Of a stretch of DNA of 64,000 nucleotides, positions 1 to 10,531 are shown piece by piece. Each line of letters opens with the position of its first letter. Position 1 is the first letter of the stretch. Position numbers and translations under genes: made by a program. The notes beneath the pieces are model-generated. The model saw nothing but the letters and a program-made list of their open reading frames with translations, had not been told where the DNA came from and made no database searches. Source of the stretch: Toxotes chatareus (lineage: Eukaryota > Chordata > Actinopteri > Toxotidae); NCBI GenBank assembly GCA_016801885.1, contig CM028897.1, forward strand, positions 14,260,501 through 14,324,500, in the 5' to 3' direction.

Positions 1-532
1 GGGCTTAGATGGTTTTGCTCAGTGAGGGCTGTGTTGTGTGCAACCCCACTCCTTGCCAAACTGACCACCTTAACAGAACGGAGGATGTTACTCACAGTAA
101 ACATCCAAAATCTGAAAAGCTGCCCTTAAATGGAAAACTCAAACAGGAATCTCTCTCTTTCCCCTCCATGGTTTAATGGCAGATGACTTTATTAGCCACT
201 GTGTTTCAATTGAAGCTCCATCTTTAACAACCAAGGTCATATCGCCCTTTTGTACTCTTGGAATACTGCAGTGAACCTCTCCTTGCTTCCCAATCAGCTT
301 ACCCAATGTTGACTGACGAGCAACATTTGTCCTTTTTTGCATCTTATCTGCATATTTATTATTATTATCATATTTATCTCCACATGCTGCTTGCGTGAGC
401 TGACAAGTGAACAATATGCACATGTAAAAATATCAAACGGCACCCTTGCGTTTTATGAACTCATGATGATTTGTTCTATTCGTTCTACTTTTACAGAACT
501 GTCATGTAAACTGATGCTGTTTTATGTTCAAA
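1..532. other. Noncoding DNA, no gene recognised
   Basis: Unique AT-rich sequence. A 94-codon minus-strand frame (139-423) is open, but it resembles no protein I know, and no splice signals mark it as an exon. A pyrimidine-rich run lies near 150-165. I see no repeat family here. Confidence 0.55.
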
Positions 533-591
533 CGCACACACACACACAGACACACACACACACACACACACATAACACACCCAGACACACC
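533..591. repeat. (CA)n microsatellite, interrupted
   Basis: CA dinucleotides run with single GA and TA interruptions, followed by imperfect CA-rich sequence. Frames read as His-Thr in both registers and are not genes. Confidence 0.95.
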
Positions 592-876
592 CTTGTGATG
601 ACAACCCTGCTCTTTTTAATGGCAAAAATGTATTTTAATTACATTTAATGATAAATAATGAGGTGATGGCATGCAACCCCAGATGTAACAATTTTAATGT
701 TTTATGTTTCTCTTTTTTGTTTGTTCTTTTTGTTATGATGTTATGATCACTAATGCGTTGTAACCAGGTGTGAGTATATACATATTTGAGAGAAAAAAAA
801 TTATCTATGTTTAACACGATGAAGATGCTGCTGCTGTTTTGGGGGAGAAGGCGAGGACTTGACCCTAGTGCAACTT
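592..876. other. Noncoding DNA
   Basis: AT-rich unique sequence with short T and A runs. A 27-codon frame starting MKMLLLF (819-899) runs into the motif cluster that follows. It is too short, and has no supporting splice context, to call as a gene. Confidence 0.5.
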
Positions 877-990
877 CCTCATTGGCGGACAGGCCGTGAT
901 CAGGCCACGTTTTGCCCAATGGGGTTGTGGGTCAGGGGTCAGGGCTTGGCTTGGTATGGCGGGACATCCTTGCTCTTCCTCCAATGGTAG
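877..990. promoter_or_regulatory. Candidate CCAAT / nuclear-receptor DR1 cluster
   Basis: Three CCAAT cores fall within about 105 bp: an inverted one (ATTGG, 881-885), CCAAT at 916-920 and CCAAT at 981-985. Between them lies GGGTCA-G-GGGTCA (929-941), two identical half-sites in direct repeat with a one-base spacer (DR1). DR1 is the known layout bound by HNF4, RXR/PPAR and COUP-TF receptors. The stretch is GC-richer than its surroundings and is followed at about 990 by GGTAG/GTGAGA, which resembles a 5' splice donor. No TATA box or CpG island is visible. The motifs are seen; promoter or enhancer activity is inference. Confidence 0.3.
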
Positions 991-1358
991 GTGAGAATTA
1001 CTGTATCACCAGCTCTGCTTCTCTCTTCCCTCTCCTTCATGTGTAGTCAGGACTTCAACTGTAAAGAAGATAAAAGAAAAAAAGCAACCCTCTACTTTGA
1101 GTCTGCTATCCCTCCAAAGATACGAGACCTCTTTCTTTATGGTTTGCTGTAAGAATAGAGCTTTTTTTTTTTTAAAACTAATACTTCCTCAAAGACTTTT
1201 AAGGAACTATTTTGAATATATTTAGAAATGACACCTGTATACATCGCTTGTAAATTCATACTGGAATACATCATCATGGAGAATTATAAATGATAAAGAG
1301 TAAAAACAATATTTTTTGTGTGAATTTCACAGGAGCTCTTCTGTACAGTGGCACTGTT
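991..1358. other. Noncoding DNA
   Basis: Unique AT-rich sequence with a T11 run near 1161. No coding frame, RNA gene or recognisable repeat. Confidence 0.5.
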
Positions 1359-1395
1359 TCTCTATCTCTCTCTCTCTTTCTATCTCTCTCTCTCT
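1359..1395. repeat. (TC)n microsatellite, interrupted
   Basis: TC dinucleotides with two TA interruptions and one TTTC break. Confidence 0.9.
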
Positions 1396-4296
1396 GTAGA
1401 GCGACTAGAATAAAACTTCACCATTCACAAGGCTTGCTGTCCTGTCAAAATTCGCATTATACACACCAGGCTCTGTGCCTCACTTGTAACCACTTTTGTC
1501 AGGTGCTGATGGATTATTTTACAGAAAATGAAAAAAGAAAAAGTGCTTTTCCATTGACTCAGTTTATTTTTGCAGCTGAAGATAATGTTTTCCTTTAAGT
1601 TCTCTGTCCAAGAAACAGAATCGGTACATAGGCAGGGGAAATCTACGGTTTCCATCATGGGCCTACTGCAAAAACATCAAACTATAGAGTGCACATGTCT
1701 TATTACCTATGGAGAGTCTATTTTAAGTCTATTTTTTAATGCATTTCATGAATGAAATTTTAAATGGATAGCTCCAATTCAACTTTTCTGATAATAAAGG
1801 TAAGACATGAATTTTAACAAATTAAATTATTACTAAGCTGTAGGAGCTGGAACAGAATGATAAAATTTTTATAAATATAGTTGTACAATTTTCAGTATTT
1901 CTTTATTCATTTTCTACTATTTAGATCAATACATATTTAAACATTGATAACATTCTTTAATGCTGAATGCCAGTGTTTTTTTTTAATTAGTTGTTTCTAC
2001 AGCTGCCATGATTCAGGGATAATGGTAATACTGGGCTGTTTGCAGACACAGCATGTCTCCTTAGAATGCAGTTTTTCAGTTAGTAGTGTGGCCATCCATC
2101 AACCACAGGGAAAAAATGTGTGAGTTTGGTTATTCAGTTCAGACACTTCTGTCACGCTTGCCTCATCAAAAGTAGACCTAAACCAGAAAAAAGCCCTCTT
2201 TAATTCTCAGTTACACATCAGATTGTGAAATGTGCAACTTGCTCTTACTGATAGCTCAGCAGATATGGTTTGTTTCTGTGATCTGTGATGGGCATTTCAC
2301 CGTAGATAAATACAATGTGGCTTGCATGTAGGTAGCCTGTTGGCTAAGCTGAATCAGTCTACCAAAGCCACTCATAGGCCTACATGTGTATCTACTGCTG
2401 TTATTTTCTTTTCTACCATAACAATATGTGATGCCATTTACTTTGTATGAGAAGGAGAGGAAGTTACATTCGGCTGTGTTTGTGTTTTGTACGCCATGTT
2501 TGCACAGGTGATGCTAGAGTTGCTAGTGATGCCAGAGAGGCCTTTGTGTTGTGACTACTTGCTGACCTCCCACACGTGTGCATTTGTGTGTTTCTGTCTG
2601 TCTGTCCAACAGATCATCAAGAAACCATTTGGGCTACATCTACATTTACCATCTGCCATATTCCTTCTCTCTTTCTATATATCCATTATATTCCATCTGT
2701 TCTCCTCCTCCTATGCACCATTTTGCTCTCTAATGACCACCTTCCTCCCTTCCTGCCTAATTCCCTCTCCTTCAACTTTCTCTTAAATAAATAAGGAAAA
2801 AACACAGGTGGTTTGATCACTGCTCTTTCATTCACTCACTGTGGGTTTCCCATTCATAATCTACTGTGTTATACCTAAAGATCATTTTAGAACTCTGCCA
2901 TTACCTTAGCTAAAAGTGTGAAATCAGTAATCATACCAATTTTCATACCAGGTCTGTCCTTATATAAGTACGATGATTTGAACACTCTGAGCACTCCCGT
3001 GTCTGTTTCATGGCTCTTCATTGAACAAGTGTAAAGGCTCAGAACAAATCATATGTGTTTAATGGATGTTAAATGTCCATCAGGTATAAAAATATACACA
3101 ACGGAGACAGCACCTCAGCTACTTCCCTAAAATATTTTGTGCTTACAGAGGTTCCCCAAAAGGCACAGCGCCATCCCATGGCATTGAAGAGAACTGCAGT
3201 ACTATTCCCACCCCGGAAAGATGACAATAATAGTTTAGTTAAGTCTTGGTTAATTTAAAACATCTTTATTCAGTATTTTGCAACTTAAACGGTTTAATCT
3301 CTTTTTGTATGCTCTAACTGTTCAGCTTGTATTTATTTGCTGATGTTGTTTGTCAGTGGTGTGAATCGCACATATGTAGTGCACTGGTTGTGGATTGCTT
3401 GATGCCTGTGGAAATTCTGTAGCTTTAATTGATTTATTGTTTATATATTTTAGCATTTTGAAGAAGATCACCATCACTCGTGGCAAAGTGTTAAACTGCC
3501 AAAGGGCCAAAATCGGATAAGAAAAAAGTTTTTTCAAGTGGAAATCTTGAGACTGAAAGCTTGGCTTTTACAGGAATAATGAATGCTTGCATTGAGCTTG
3601 AGTGTGAAAAGTCTTTGTTTTTTCAGTTTTAATATTTTATAAAAATGTACTGATTTTAGTGAAGGACTGCGAATCACAATGCTGGGTTTTTTCCATTGAT
3701 ATATCACAATTGCACTTAAGTAAACTCAGAATAGCAGAATAGCTCCCAGCCAGCTATCTTAGAAAATTACCAAACAACATGACACATGATGCTGTCGCAG
3801 AATATCCCCCCTTTAACCGCTTATTACATGTAGACACACAAAGTCCCTCACCACATGCCTGGCCAAATGTACACGTGCACACAGTTACAGTGTGTGATAC
3901 TGACAATGACCTGAGAGGGAATTCGACTGAAAGGCTGTGTTGAATGATATTTTGTTATCTGATTGGTGAAGAGCCAGAATGGCCACATATCAGTGATCTT
4001 CTCCTCGTCCCACATCTATCCATCTTCTCTGCCCCCAGCCTTCTGGCCTTCGTCTTGGCCTCCATAACCTTTTAGACCAAAACAGGGACCACTAGAGCTT
4101 ACTCATCGTCATTTTCACTGAGGTTCCACTTCAACTACGGAGCCATGTTGTGACACCTCGCTAGATTTGGTTTGTCAAAGGTGCATCTATGAGCTAGATG
4201 CGCAGAGGAGGGGCAATAATTGAAACGGGGGTGTCATTCATCAGATCACACCGTGTCAACAACAGTGTGGTCCAAACAGAGCAGTGCAGAGGGATC
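1396..4296. other. Noncoding DNA, mostly unique
   Basis: About 2.9 kb with no recognisable gene. 2640-2790 is pyrimidine-rich, and the overlapping frames at 2487-2794 are translations of that bias. A good-looking 3' splice site (pyrimidine tract ending CAACAG at about 2611) has no matching downstream donor nearby. The remainder is AT-rich single-copy-looking DNA. Confidence 0.5.
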
Positions 4297-4336
4297 TGTG
4301 TGTGTGTGTGTGTGTGTGTGCACGTGTGTGTGGTTG
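4297..4336. repeat. (TG)n microsatellite
   Basis: A pure TG run to 4320, then a CACG interruption and more TG. Frames across it read Cys-Val repeats. Confidence 0.97.
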
Positions 4337-4538
4337 TGTCAGCCAGCTCGACAAAAAGACTGTGGCAGACCATTCTTCTTCTGCGGAGGGGCAGATGAAA
4401 GAAAGAGAAGGGAGAGACAAGAGCACTCATTTATTTTGTCATTTTCCATTCTCCCCTTTGGTCCTCAGAAAATCACCTCCCATTTGATTCTGGGAGACAA
4501 ACAATTGGCATGGTCAGCTCCCCTCTGGCCCTCCCTGC

Positions 4539-4540
<2 letters not shown>

Positions 4541-4610
<70 letters not shown>
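4541..4610. repeat. (GT)35 microsatellite
   Basis: Seventy bases of uninterrupted GT. Purity at this length implies high slippage and probable length polymorphism. Confidence 0.99.
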
Positions 4611-4611
<1 letters not shown>

Positions 4612-5206
4612 TTCGTCCACAAGTGTTTGCTCATAGATTTTTCTATCAAAAGCTGTTCTGCACCGCATACGCTGTATCCACTCGGTGGGAATCTTTAAAA
4701 CTATCTTACCTCTTCTTACATACACACACTCACACACCCCGGCCAACTAAACTCATAATTATTCTCAACTACTTTAAAAGAGCCCAGGGAAGAAGAAATG
4801 GGTCTGATTATTAAGAGGAAAAAGGGATCAAAGTACTGTGGTTTAGCTCACTGTACCTTCCTATCAATGGTCTGCTCACACAAAAGACCCTTGCTTTAAG
4901 AGGAGCCTTTGAAGGGGGAATGCCATCACGCTTCTTTTAAAATGGGATATTACTAGTTAGTTCAGCATGTGTGCACATAAATTTGTTCAAGATGGACCTT
5001 AAATTCAGAAACACTTACTGTAAATGGAGGATGGCAGCAAAAGCCAGAGTATTATGAGGGTGAGCTTAAAGGATTCATCACACGCTCATATGCATCGAGT
5101 GAGTCACTGGTCACTGCAACCATTCCTCCTCTGGCCTTGAACCAAAGCTAATATGAGGCTTCAGCAGTTGTGGTCAAATCAAGTGGGTATCTTTAAAACT
5201 TAGTCT

Positions 5207-5294
5207 TTTTAGTGCAAAATCCACTCTGTTAACTGCAGCTCAGTGAGGAAACACTTGCTCAGGGAAACAGAGAAAAGGAAATTTTGCACTAAAA
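5207..5294. repeat. Inverted repeat, 14-bp perfect arms, 60-bp spacer
   Basis: TTTTAGTGCAAAAT (5207-5220) is exactly complementary in reverse to 5281-5294. The spacer has no obvious structure. It could be the ends of a very small foldback element, but no flanking target-site duplication is evident. Confidence 0.7.
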
Positions 5295-5803
5295 TTATCA
5301 TAACATAAGAAACCTGCTTGATATGACAAAGTGAGGCTGCAGAAGACTCAGATTAGCTTCAGTTACACTTAATTTAGTTTTTGCAGTAAATGAGGTCTGT
5401 GTATTTTGTCCCGTCTCTTACAATGAAATCACATTAGGAAGGGATTGCTTAATGGTGGGTTGTGGCAGTAAGAATGATGATAGCAACCACCATTAACTCT
5501 TTCAAGGTACATGTGGACGGATTATTGTATTAAGATAGACTTTTTAAAAAAGTGTGACCCCATCTTTTAATTTCAAAACAATAAACCTGAGACCACCAAA
5601 CTGCTCAATTTTTGATGGACAACAAGTTTAACATAATACTGATGCTTATAAGTAGTTTTTGAATATTTGCCATTTCAATATTTAGGGCACATTTTACAGT
5701 TCCCTGCAGAAAATGTTTTACAGTCATGAGGTGCAGTACACTCAGTTAAGAAAAGCAAAATCTAATGAAACAAAAAATCTCCTAATTATGACTTAACTAT
5801 CAA

Positions 5804-5836
5804 AAAATAAATAATAAATAAATAAATAAACAAACA
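5804..5836. repeat. (AAAT)n microsatellite
   Basis: Tandem AAAT with one short unit, trailing into AAAC. Confidence 0.9.
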
Positions 5837-6890
5837 TAATCAAATGCTAAAACCCCCAAAACCTATAAAATATATAAGATAATAAATACGTAAATAATGG
5901 AGCTGTGGAGCTGGGATGTTGGACTTTAAGAGCAACCTAAAATAGGTCGGTGTGTTTTTGTATTTGTGTGCTGAGCAGTCACAGTGGTTTAATGTTGTCA
6001 CACTCATGATGATGCTATCCAGATTACTCCTGGGCATCAGTGGTTCCTAAAGCCTCAAACCAAGAAGGAAATAAAGGCAAATTAAATCAGGTGCTGTAAA
6101 GTAATTGTAGTGCTGTTTTCTCAGCCGGCAGTGACTATTGACCATGGTTTTAATGAGAAAATCGGGCAAAAAGAATCCCAAACCAGTATTACAAGGGATA
6201 TAACTACTGATGTACCATATGAGTTAAGCCCCTGCTGTTCTTAAAGCACTGTTTAAACCTTTAGTTGCAGTTCGGTCTCTGCAGCAAGGTGAAAATACTT
6301 TTCAGGGGCTGTCTCCTCCTGTTAATCTGATCAGAACTTTACAGGTCTTTTTTTGAGGCAGTTTTAATGAACTATAAAACAGAAATACTTTGATGTATTA
6401 AATTGCACTCGTAAGTCCTGTTTATATAATTTTCACTTTAACATCCTGCACACTCTCATTAAAACACTGGTTGTTTCATGTAAGTGTTTTCTTCTGCTCT
6501 GTGCCAATAATTTCTTTAGCTTAAAGCTGCTCACGCTTGTTAACTACAAACAACTTTGACCAACAGGGAACAGTAGACACATTCACACATGATGTATAAA
6601 TGTAATTGAAAAGAGGATTTAAAAGACTCTTCCCCTAAAATGTCAGAGATATGTCTTCACTGGTCATTTAAATTTCTCAGAAATTTAATGAGCCTGTAGA
6701 GGTCTTTGCCTCTAGCCCCTGATAATAATGACCCAGGCTCACAGCTACTACTGCAGCTTTTTATTGCCACACTGATAGCAGTTTGTGGATAAGTCCAGGT
6801 CAACTGTCTTAGTGAATTTATTTTAAAGCTGTGAACCGCTTCTTACCAGCCACGACAGTGTGGCTGGTATTGTTTTCACCTTGTGAGCCT

Positions 6891-6916
6891 GTGTGTGTGT
6901 GTGTGTGTGTGTGTGT
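6891..6916. repeat. (GT)13 microsatellite
   Basis: A pure GT run. The 118-codon frame that crosses it (6831-7187) owes its Cys-Val segment to the repeat and is not called. Confidence 0.97.
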
Positions 6917-8161
6917 CATAGCAAACTGTGGTCCTGGAATCACCTACTGTAGCAAGAACAACCACAGAGGGGTTTTGAGTGAACTGGCAGGTGTTTATAT
7001 GTCTGTCAGTCTGTGGACAGATTTTGTCATCATGATAGCGTCACAATGGTGCAAGGTGAGGTCACAAAACTTTACAGCTGAGATCAAAATGAAGGCTGCA
7101 TTACAGGATATAGGTGCAGTCGGAGCAAGGGTGCTGGAAGTAGGCTGGTTGGAAATTAGTAAGGGGCCATTGCCCCCCACACTTTAAGCCACTGTGTGTG
7201 AAGCATTAAGAAGAATCTCATGTTTGAGTACATCATACTGCTGTTAACTTTAAGAATGACCTTTCCCTGTAAAAGAGTAATCCTTTGACTTTGAAATGCT
7301 TTGCTGGCGCTGTGTGTATGTCCTGGGTTGCCCTCCAGTGGAAACACTGGCTGTCCATTGTTTTGCTATGAAGACAATAATGGAATCTGATATATGACTC
7401 AGTAAAGAGTGATCTTGACAGGAGTTGAAAGACAGGAGAGAGGGCGGAGAGGAAGATGGATGAATGGGTGCAGGGATAAAATGTTTTGCATTGTTTAGGT
7501 TAATAGATTTGTGATGCCACTCACTGAGGATTGATGGAAGCTTGTTGATGTCTGCTAATGGAGGAAGGAAGGAAGGCAGAAAGGGGAGGAAAGAGGAAGA
7601 GAGAAGGGAGGGAGAAGAGGGAAAGGCATAAACAAGGCATTTAACTGTTGTGAAGGGAACTTGGTAAAACTTACTCTGCAACAACCAGAGGGGTGACATG
7701 TGACAAAATGTTTGACAAAGAGTAAGACACAATGAGCAGGGAAAGACAGATGGGTGAGGAATATAGGATAGAAAGGTGGAGAAAGGACCAAAGTCAATCG
7801 CAATCAAGAAAAACAAAAGACAAGATGCAGTCCTGCTAATGACCACTAGCTGCTTGCACCTGAATATGTGGAGCTACCCTTTGTGGACAAAAATCATTGA
7901 TCAAAAATAACATAACGATTACGATTCAAAATATATAAAATAAATGTAATATTTCAAATCTCCTGCCGCCTGATTTAGGGTCTTGACCCACAATAAGAAA
8001 TTAGGTTAGGGATGTGTGTTGATATGAGTGGGTCATGTATATTTGGGTGTGATATCTGGGCCAGTGGAAGTTATAATAGGAGACAGTCTGGATCTAATTT
8101 AAAATGGCCACAGAAAAGTATAAACAAATGTGTTATTAACAAACAGCTGTTTCCCTTATAG

Positions 8162-8164
<3 letters not shown>
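6917..8164. other. Noncoding DNA with purine-rich tract
   Basis: No gene recognised. From about 7410 to 7810 the plus strand is strongly purine-biased (GGAAGG, GAGGAA runs at 7560-7627). This produces the long Phe/Pro/Ser-rich minus-strand frames at 7250-7846, which are compositional artefacts. Confidence 0.6.
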
Positions 8165-8238
<74 letters not shown>

Positions 8239-8250
8239 TATGTGTGTGTG
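8165..8250. repeat. (TG)n microsatellite, 86 bp
   Basis: Pure TG to 8230, then two TA-interrupted segments. It is the first and longest of four TG arrays within 560 bp. Confidence 0.99.
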
Positions 8251-8418
8251 GTTGGCTAACTGTTAAAATTGATTGACTAATCTGTGCGTTCCTTTAGGTG
8301 CACACACGTACCATATGTTCCATAGTTATAATAATGTGTGAGTGTGTCTGTGTGCAGGTGGACCATAAAACGTAAAAGGATGTTGCACCTCTCTCTAACT
8401 CCATGATAAGTTGAGACC

Positions 8419-8448
8419 GTGTGTGTGTGTGTGCGTGCGTGCATGTGT
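8419..8448. repeat. (GT)n/(GC) microsatellite
   Basis: GT units followed by GTGC variants. Confidence 0.93.
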
Positions 8449-8541
8449 TATGTAATATGTCTTTGCAGTGTCTCCAGCTGTAATGTCAGTAATAAAGTTA
8501 ATTGGGTCTTTGGTCCCCACCGCACAAAACATTTTGTTGGT

Positions 8542-8579
8542 CTGTGTGTGTGTGTGTGTGCACGTGCATGTGCGTGTGC
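8542..8579. repeat. (TG)n microsatellite
   Basis: TG run followed by CACGTGCATGTGCGTG variants. A GGTCCCCAC motif about 40 bp upstream is typical of a fish repeat module often found next to GT arrays, but too little is left here to assign it. Confidence 0.93.
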
Positions 8580-8691
8580 TGTTGGCCATTTTGTCTTGTT
8601 TCAAATAATGCTGAGACTCTAATTCACCACAGGGGAAATCTTGATCGAGAGAGAAACAAAAAGCTCAGCTTGTGATTTGTGTCTGTGGATG

Positions 8692-8724
<33 letters not shown>
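8692..8724. repeat. (TG)n microsatellite
   Basis: TG run with one CG variant near its start; fourth array of the 8.1-8.7 kb cluster. Confidence 0.95.
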
Positions 8725-8725
<1 letters not shown>

Positions 8726-9654
8726 CTTTGTGTCTATGTGTTTTTTTATTCAGGAACCCTTCGTCTCTCAGTTAAAAGTCTTTATGACATCTTTCAAATG
8801 CAACAGGGTGTGTTTGTGAGGTATCGACTAACACTTACTGCTCTAACTTGCCATTGTTTCACACACTTTCTCTCTCACTCAAGCAAAGAGCACGTGCAGC
8901 ATGTTACACACTCTTATGCTGTGGAGCACACACTCACTGCAGCAGAATGATTTAGTAGAGTTTATTGTACCATTGACAGTTTGTGACAGAGATGATGGAA
9001 GCTGCTGACCTGCTGTGACAAACATGTTTAGGACACTCTGACAGGAAGAAGTAGAAGAAGAAGAAAAATCTATAGTCATAAAACTCCTGTGAACAAAAAT
9101 CTGTAAAGTTTCTCAAAGCTGCTGTAACCATGGTAATAATTTTATTACATATTATAAAAACAGCACCTTAATCCTAAATGCTACATTAAGCTACAATGTT
9201 AATGACACCCATACATTATTAAAACCAGCAGTAAGAGAATAGGTAAATGTGGTCATTTACATCCTTTCACATTTAGCATAAAACTAATAATTTGGTTATG
9301 TTTCACAACATGATCCAGAGTGGATCTGGAAAATTAGCTAAATGCTGCATGATAAATGTCAGGTCAGGATATTAGGCTTCTTCTCTCCTCACACTGCGAT
9401 TTTAAAGTGGAGGCTCCTGGTGTTTGTTCGCTAATTAATAAAATTTATTACCACTGAATGAGGACATGTGCCTTTGAAGTATGAATGCACTTCAGTTTTC
9501 ATACAATGATTAAGCAATTACAGAGAAACGAAACATAGGAGGCTAATTTGCCATCAGGCATCGTCTTTCTCCAGGAGTGAGTGTACTGTGTGTGAAATGC
9601 TGTAGCTTTGTGAGTGTCACTGTCTGTTAAAAGACCTGAGAGCCCAATGTTTGA
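8725..9654. other. Noncoding DNA
   Basis: Unique AT-rich sequence with no convincing frame. A GAAGAAGTAGAAGAAGAAGAA purine run ends near 9066. The stretch around 9420-9470 has homeodomain-like TAATTAATAA cores, which would suit a regulatory element but do not prove one. Confidence 0.45.
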
Positions 9655-10256
9655 CCGTTCAGTACACATCTATATACATAATCATAGCTATAGTATTGGT
9701 ATGAATAACAAGTACAATATCAAAGTGCTATATACTTGTCATACATTAATGTATTGTATAATATATGAGCAATATATGTCATAAACATACACTATACAGT
9801 AACAATGCTGTATGTAATAGAAGAGAATAGTGTGATATAGCATGTAATAAAATAGTATAAAAGCACCATAACAACAAAATAGAAGTAATGTAGTGATATG
9901 TGACTACTTCCTATACTACTATTTCAACAGTAATCAATATACTGATAATAAAAATCAGAAACCAAATGCAGAAGTATTGTTATAAAGTACTGGTTAATGT
10001 GAAGTCAAATACTGGGATGTGTCATCCACACCCAATAGTCATTATACAGTCCAGAGCTCTGGAGGGTGGAGAGGATGAAGAGGGTTGTTCAGTGTGGGAC
10101 CCCTGGGTGAAGGAGAAGGGGTGTATTTATACATGTGTGTCTAGGATTGTGGGAATGGTGGCAGTTGTTATGGTGTTGTCACTGCTAGTTTTGGCTGCCT
10201 CCTCAGTTCCTGTTGTACAGTCTGATAGCAGAGGCCTGAGGAGTGTCATTTTACAC
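9655..10256. repeat. Degenerate interspersed-repeat relic (AT-rich head, 'ACAGTCTGATAGC' tail)
   Basis: About 300 bp of TATA/ATAT-rich sequence (9660-9960) is followed by GC-richer DNA ending with CTGTTGTACAGTCTGATAGC and AGAGGCC (about 10210-10235). I recall the pairing of an AT-rich stretch with a TACAGTCTGATGGC-like segment from a dispersed repeat common in fish genomes. The copy is heavily mutated and its ends are uncertain. The 119-codon frame at 9900-10259 crosses both parts and is probably chance. Confidence 0.3.
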
Positions 10257-10399
10257 TAGGTGGAACTAAATCAGCTGCCTGTCTGCCACAGCTAAATATT
10301 TCTTAACGGTGAGGAGAATATTCATAGTTTATTTTTCATTTAGCTTGTTCACAAGCCTTATAAACATAAGTAATATACGAACAGTTTATGTGAACTTAC

Positions 10400-10451
10400 C
10401 TTTTGCAGACAAGAAAGTGCAGATTAAATTTTGGAGACTTGTTTGAGATGC
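10400..10451 (-). other. Candidate small exon, minus strand
   Basis: Read on the minus strand, a pyrimidine-rich acceptor (TTTGCTTCTTTTAG) precedes 52 nt that end CTGCAAAAG, followed directly by the consensus-like donor GTAAGT (complement of plus 10394-10399). Two of three frames stay open (ASQTSLQNLICTFLSAK or ISNKSPKFNLHFLVCK); the third stops. I recognise neither peptide. It may be an exon of a coding or long noncoding transcript, or two splice-like motifs meeting by chance in AT-rich DNA. Confidence 0.2.
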
Positions 10452-10514
10452 CTAAAAGAAGCAAACACCTCTTCTGATTCCAACTTTATTAAATCAATGT
10501 CATATCGATTTCTG

Positions 10515-10531
10515 TTTTTTTTTTTTTTTTT
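10515..10531. repeat. T17 homopolymer
   Basis: An uninterrupted T run followed by ACCTTTATTTAAC. It could be the antisense poly(A) tail of an old retro-insertion, but no body is recognised beside it. Confidence 0.9.

Larger units (their letters stand above)
4611..6890. other. Noncoding DNA, mostly unique
   Basis: AT-rich sequence without a convincing gene. It contains a separated inverted repeat (5207-5294) and an AAAT array (5804-5836). No other repeat family is recognised. Confidence 0.5.

Noticed and set aside
139..423. 94-codon minus frame as a gene
   Set aside because: The peptide resembles no family I know; there are no flanking splice motifs, and one frame of this length is expected by chance in 64 kb.
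2576..2794. Exon after the CTGTCTGTCTGTCCAACAG acceptor
   Set aside because: No donor occurs before the frame enters pyrimidine-rich DNA and stops.
4220..4814. Several open frames of 60-138 codons on both strands
   Set aside because: They are translations of the GT/CA arrays (Cys-Val or His-Thr runs) with no independent coding evidence.
7250..7846. 198-codon minus frame, the longest in the window
   Set aside because: Driven by the 7410-7810 purine-rich tract; low-complexity Ser/Pro/Phe/Leu text without domain features.
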